Assembly: GCF_946478805.1 (NCBI RefSeq)
Contig: NZ_CAMLDC010000021.1
Location: 12,652 to 76,651, forward strand
DNA: 64,000 nt
Reading direction: 5' to 3'
Origin: an uncultured Fluviicola sp.
Lineage (GTDB): Bacteria; Bacteroidota; Bacteroidia; Flavobacteriales; Crocinitomicaceae
Shown here: one piece after another, positions 62,079 through 64,000 of the stretch
Layout of the letters: every line of letters starts with the position of its first letter
How positions within the stretch are numbered: the first letter of the stretch is position 1
Made by a program: the position numbers and the translations under genes
Notes under the pieces: generated by a model
The model's input: the letters and a program-made list of their open reading frames with translations, nothing else
Database searches by the model: none
Told to the model about the DNA's origin: nothing

Positions 62079-62676
62079 GACTTTCCATCCAAATTTTTAA
62101 ATTCCTTTTCCCATTTTGAATTGAACTTTTTACCGTGTTTAAAGGAATATTCAATTCGTCGCTGATATCCTGGTAACTTTTGTCTTGTAAATAGAACAAT
62201 TCAATACAAATTCGCTGGTCATCTTTCAAATGTTGAATAGCCCGCTCCAGTTTCGTTAGTTTTTGTTCCCGTTCATTATTCAGTTCATCCATTTCAGGAG
62301 AATCTGCTTGCAATAAGTTCTCGTGAATGGGAGTTTGATGTGTTTTTTGTTTGCGAAGATGCATCAGGCATTCATTTTTTGTCAGCTGATACAACCAAGA
62401 TTTAAAATGCTGAATCGTATGTTTCTCTATTTTTTGATTCAATTCACCAAAGATTTTCATCGTTGCGTCTTCGGCGTCCTCGTATCTTTTCAGGTACTTA
62501 ATACATGTTCCAAGAACTAAATGGCCATAACGTTCATATAATAGAGGTATGGTAAACAAGTTTTCCTCCTCTTTATAAAGCTGGATCAAATCCAAATCCG
62601 ACAGATTGCTGTACCTCTTATGTCCGCGTTGAAACAACATCATGACGTAGAGATGCATTAAATGAAATAATTCCAT
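62068..62676 (-). CDS. ECF-family RNA polymerase sigma factor
   Basis: 202 residues if started at ATG 62676; other in-frame ATGs lie at 62658 and 62643-62640. Region 2 is visible as Y-E-R-Y-G-H-L-V-L-G ... D-A-E-D-A-T-M-K-I-F, and region 4 as L-Q-D-K-S-Y-Q-D-I-S-D-E-L-N-I-P-L-N-T-V-K-S. The downstream gene overlaps it and probably encodes its anti-sigma factor. Divergent from pfkA with only 45 bp between starts. Confidence 0.92.
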   Translation of the reverse strand: MELFHLMHLYVMMLFQRGHKRYSNLSDLDLIQLYKEEENLFTIPLLYERYGHLVLGTCIKYLKRYEDAEDATMKIFGELNQKIEKHTIQHFKSWLYQLTKNECLMHLRKQKTHQTPIHENLLQADSPEMDELNNEREQKLTKLERAIQHLKDDQRICIELFYLQDKSYQDISDELNIPLNTVKSSIQNGKRNLKIWMESHEE

Positions 62677-62705
62677 AAAATTTATATACTATAAAAGTAA
62701 GGACT

Positions 62706-62718
62706 TAAATTTACACCT
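62706..62718. promoter_or_regulatory. TAAATTTACACCT motif before pfkA
   Basis: This 13-mer is identical to 33782-33794 before pssA. It lies 3 nt before the pfkA ATG in the divergent ECF sigma/pfkA region, and may be a -7 variant or operator. Confidence 0.4.
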
Positions 62719-62721
62719 GTT

Positions 62722-63705
62722 ATGAGTGAACTGAAAAGAATTGGAGTTTTGACTTCTGGTGGTGATTCTCCGGGAATGAATGCCTGTATCCGCGCGGTTG
62801 TTAAAGCGGGTATTGGGAAAGGTATTGAAGTATTTGGTATCGAAGACGGATATAAAGGGATGATTGAAAATCGAATTCGAGAGTTAACTTATACAGATGT
62901 CAATAATATCATTCATTTAGGTGGGACCATATTGGGAGCGGCAAGAAGTGAAGCTTTTAAAACGAGTGAAGGAAGAAAGCAAGCTGTTGCCAATCTGAAG
63001 AAACATAAAATTGAAGGATTGGTTCTGATAGGTGGTGATGGGACTTATGCCGGTGGAATGGTATTAACCCAAGAATTCGATATTCCTGTGATAGGTTTAC
63101 CTGGAACAATTGACAATGATATTCATGGAACGGACTTTACTATAGGATATGATACGTGTTTGAATACCGTAGTTGAAGCTGTGGATAAGATCCGGGATAC
63201 TGCATCAAGCCATCATCGCGTGTTTTTTGTGGAGGTAATGGGAAGAGCTTCTGGTTATATTGCTTTGAATAGTGCTATTGCAAGTGGAGCAGAATCGGTA
63301 TTGATTCCGGAGACCTTAACAGAGATTGGTTTACTCGCCAAAGAAATAAAAAACCAAAATAAGGGAATTCGAAGCTCTATTATTATAGTAGCAGAAGGAG
63401 ATGATGAAGGTGGAGCAAAGGAAATCATGGAAAAAGTAAAACCGTTTTTAGATGGATACGATTTGAGATATTCGGTATTGGGACATATTCAAAGAGGGGG
63501 AAGTCCCTCAGCATTTGATCGGATCCTTGCAACACGAATGGGTGCGAAGGCAGTTGATTTGCTTATTAAAGGTGAAAAATCGATCATGATTGGCCAGATT
63601 GGAAAGGATTTGGTGTTTCAAAATATCATGGAAGGTACCACCGGAAACGTATCTACAGATGACTCAGGGATCGAATTATTGAAATCATTGCTGACGAAAG
63701 GATAA
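62722..63705 (+). CDS. pfkA: 6-phosphofructokinase
   Basis: 327 residues, ATP-type PfkA. G13-G-D-S-P-G-M-N is the ATP loop, G-G-D-G-T-Y-A-G-G the second glycine-rich loop, and P-G-T-I-D-N-D-I holds the catalytic Asp. L-G-H-I-Q-R-G-G-S-P-S follows. It converts fructose-6-phosphate to the 1,6-bisphosphate, the committed glycolytic step. No obvious terminator follows; the rRNA-type promoters begin about 75 bp later. Confidence 0.96.
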   Translation: MSELKRIGVLTSGGDSPGMNACIRAVVKAGIGKGIEVFGIEDGYKGMIENRIRELTYTDVNNIIHLGGTILGAARSEAFKTSEGRKQAVANLKKHKIEGLVLIGGDGTYAGGMVLTQEFDIPVIGLPGTIDNDIHGTDFTIGYDTCLNTVVEAVDKIRDTASSHHRVFFVEVMGRASGYIALNSAIASGAESVLIPETLTEIGLLAKEIKNQNKGIRSSIIIVAEGDDEGGAKEIMEKVKPFLDGYDLRYSVLGHIQRGGSPSAFDRILATRMGAKAVDLLIKGEKSIMIGQIGKDLVFQNIMEGTTGNVSTDDSGIELLKSLLTKG

Positions 63706-63780
63706 TTTATTGAAAATATTTTAAGCTTTAAAAACTGTTTATTCAATGAGTTAGGTGTTTCGCCAAATCTTTTTCACAAT

Positions 63781-63884
63781 TTTTTCTTGAAAAAGGCTTG
63801 TTAAAGTAGAATAAGTGGGTACCTTTGCCACCGCTTAGAACGATAGGCGCTTCGGAAACGGAGGAGTTGAAAAGAGAAAAAGGG
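63781..63884 (+). promoter_or_regulatory. Strong rRNA-type promoter P1 (first tandem copy)
   Basis: AT tract, -33 TTG (63798-63800), 19-bp spacer, -7 TACCTTTG (63820-63827), then a 30-base segment (63831-63860) identical to 63946-63975. The period to the second copy is 114-115 bp. Confidence 0.75.
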
Positions 63885-63975
63885 TCATCAAAAAAAAGTT
63901 TTTCAAAAAGCTTGTTAAAATAGAAAAGATGATTACTTTTGCACCCCGCTTAGAACGATAGGCGCTTCGGAAACG
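63831..63975. repeat. Direct repeat within the tandem promoters
   Basis: Two copies of a 30-base segment (63831-63860 and 63946-63975) are identical, embedded in longer units of about 105 bases with few differences. Confidence 0.9.
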
Positions 63976-64000
63976 AGGGAGTTGAAAAGGAGAAAAAGGA
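63891..64000 (+). promoter_or_regulatory. Strong rRNA-type promoter P2 (second tandem copy)
   Basis: A-rich tract at 63891-63910, -33 TTG (63912-63914), 19-bp spacer, -7 TACTTTTG (63934-63941), then the 30-base identical leader segment (63946-63975). The window stops in the leader, so the gene served lies outside it. Confidence 0.75.

Noticed and set aside
63706..63780. Searched for a tRNA or small gene between pfkA and the promoters
   Set aside because: Short AT-rich sequence with no cloverleaf or open frame.

Overview
The window is chromosomal DNA of a free-living, aerobic member of the Bacteroidota, most likely Flavobacteriales. A Crocinitomicaceae/Fluviicola-like lineage is my inference from overall protein character and was not tested. 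Supporting evidence: promoters of the Bacteroidota type (TAnnTTTG about 5-30 nt before starts), type IX secretion (T9SS) components and cargo with C-terminal sorting domains, many short signal peptides and lipoboxes, ECF sigma/anti-sigma pairs, a BCKDH E1 alpha-beta fusion, and AT-rich intergenic DNA. Gene density is high (about 57 protein genes). I see no prophage, insertion sequence, CRISPR array or tRNA.

Layout. 1-5 kb: a cut lipoprotein, a SIMPL-domain protein, the bifunctional (p)ppGpp enzyme and a barrel-like secreted protein. 4.9-8.6 kb: a translationally coupled run fur - STAS - purA - OstA-like. 8.6-16.5 kb (minus strand): WG-repeat protein and AI-2E-family permease, then a fatty-acid oxidation block marR - fadN-like - four-helix-bundle gene - fadA, then a PaaI-type thioesterase and an acidic unknown protein. 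16.6-27.3 kb (plus): DUF2461 protein, DPP-IV-like peptidase, XRE-Fic protein, E1 alpha-beta fusion, tail-anchored unknown, LpxD-like acyltransferase coupled to a SpoIIE-type phosphatase, secreted unknown. 27.4-33.7 kb (minus): a 1731-aa C25-family PorU2-like sortase with its PorV2-like partner. 33.8-41.4 kb: pssA, purS, aldehyde dehydrogenase, coiled-coil membrane protein, RRM protein, LiuC-like hydratase, DUF2891 protein, dinB. 41.7-47.6 kb: translation cluster rplM-rpsI-rpsB-tsf, then a T9SS cargo protein, a DUF2007 protein and pyrH-frr-lipoprotein. 47.7-57.3 kb: AddA/RecB-like nuclease-helicase (minus), MbnP-MbnH copper-type pair, a conserved unknown, a TPR histidine kinase and a WYL regulator. 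57.3-63.7 kb: T9SS cargo, paaG-like and paaH-like genes, OsmC, anti-sigma/ECF sigma, pfkA. The last 220 bases hold two tandem, nearly identical strong promoters of rRNA type, so an rRNA operon or comparably strong stable-RNA unit probably begins just outside the window.

Themes. Acyl-CoA breakdown recurs (fadN/fadA/marR, PaaI, LiuC-like, PaaG, PaaH, BCKDH E1 fusion), fitting growth on amino acids and lipids. Cell-envelope export is the second theme (OstA-like, LpxD-like, PorU2/PorV2, several secreted or lipid-anchored proteins). A STAS protein and a SpoIIE-type phosphatase could form a partner-switching pair. The best candidates for under-described biology are the MbnP-MbnH pair, the PorU2-PorV2 pair, the four-helix-bundle gene lodged inside the fad operon with GAC-rich repeats on both sides (related repeats lie between rpsB and tsf), the palindrome in front of the XRE-Fic gene, and the tandem promoter duplication at the right edge.
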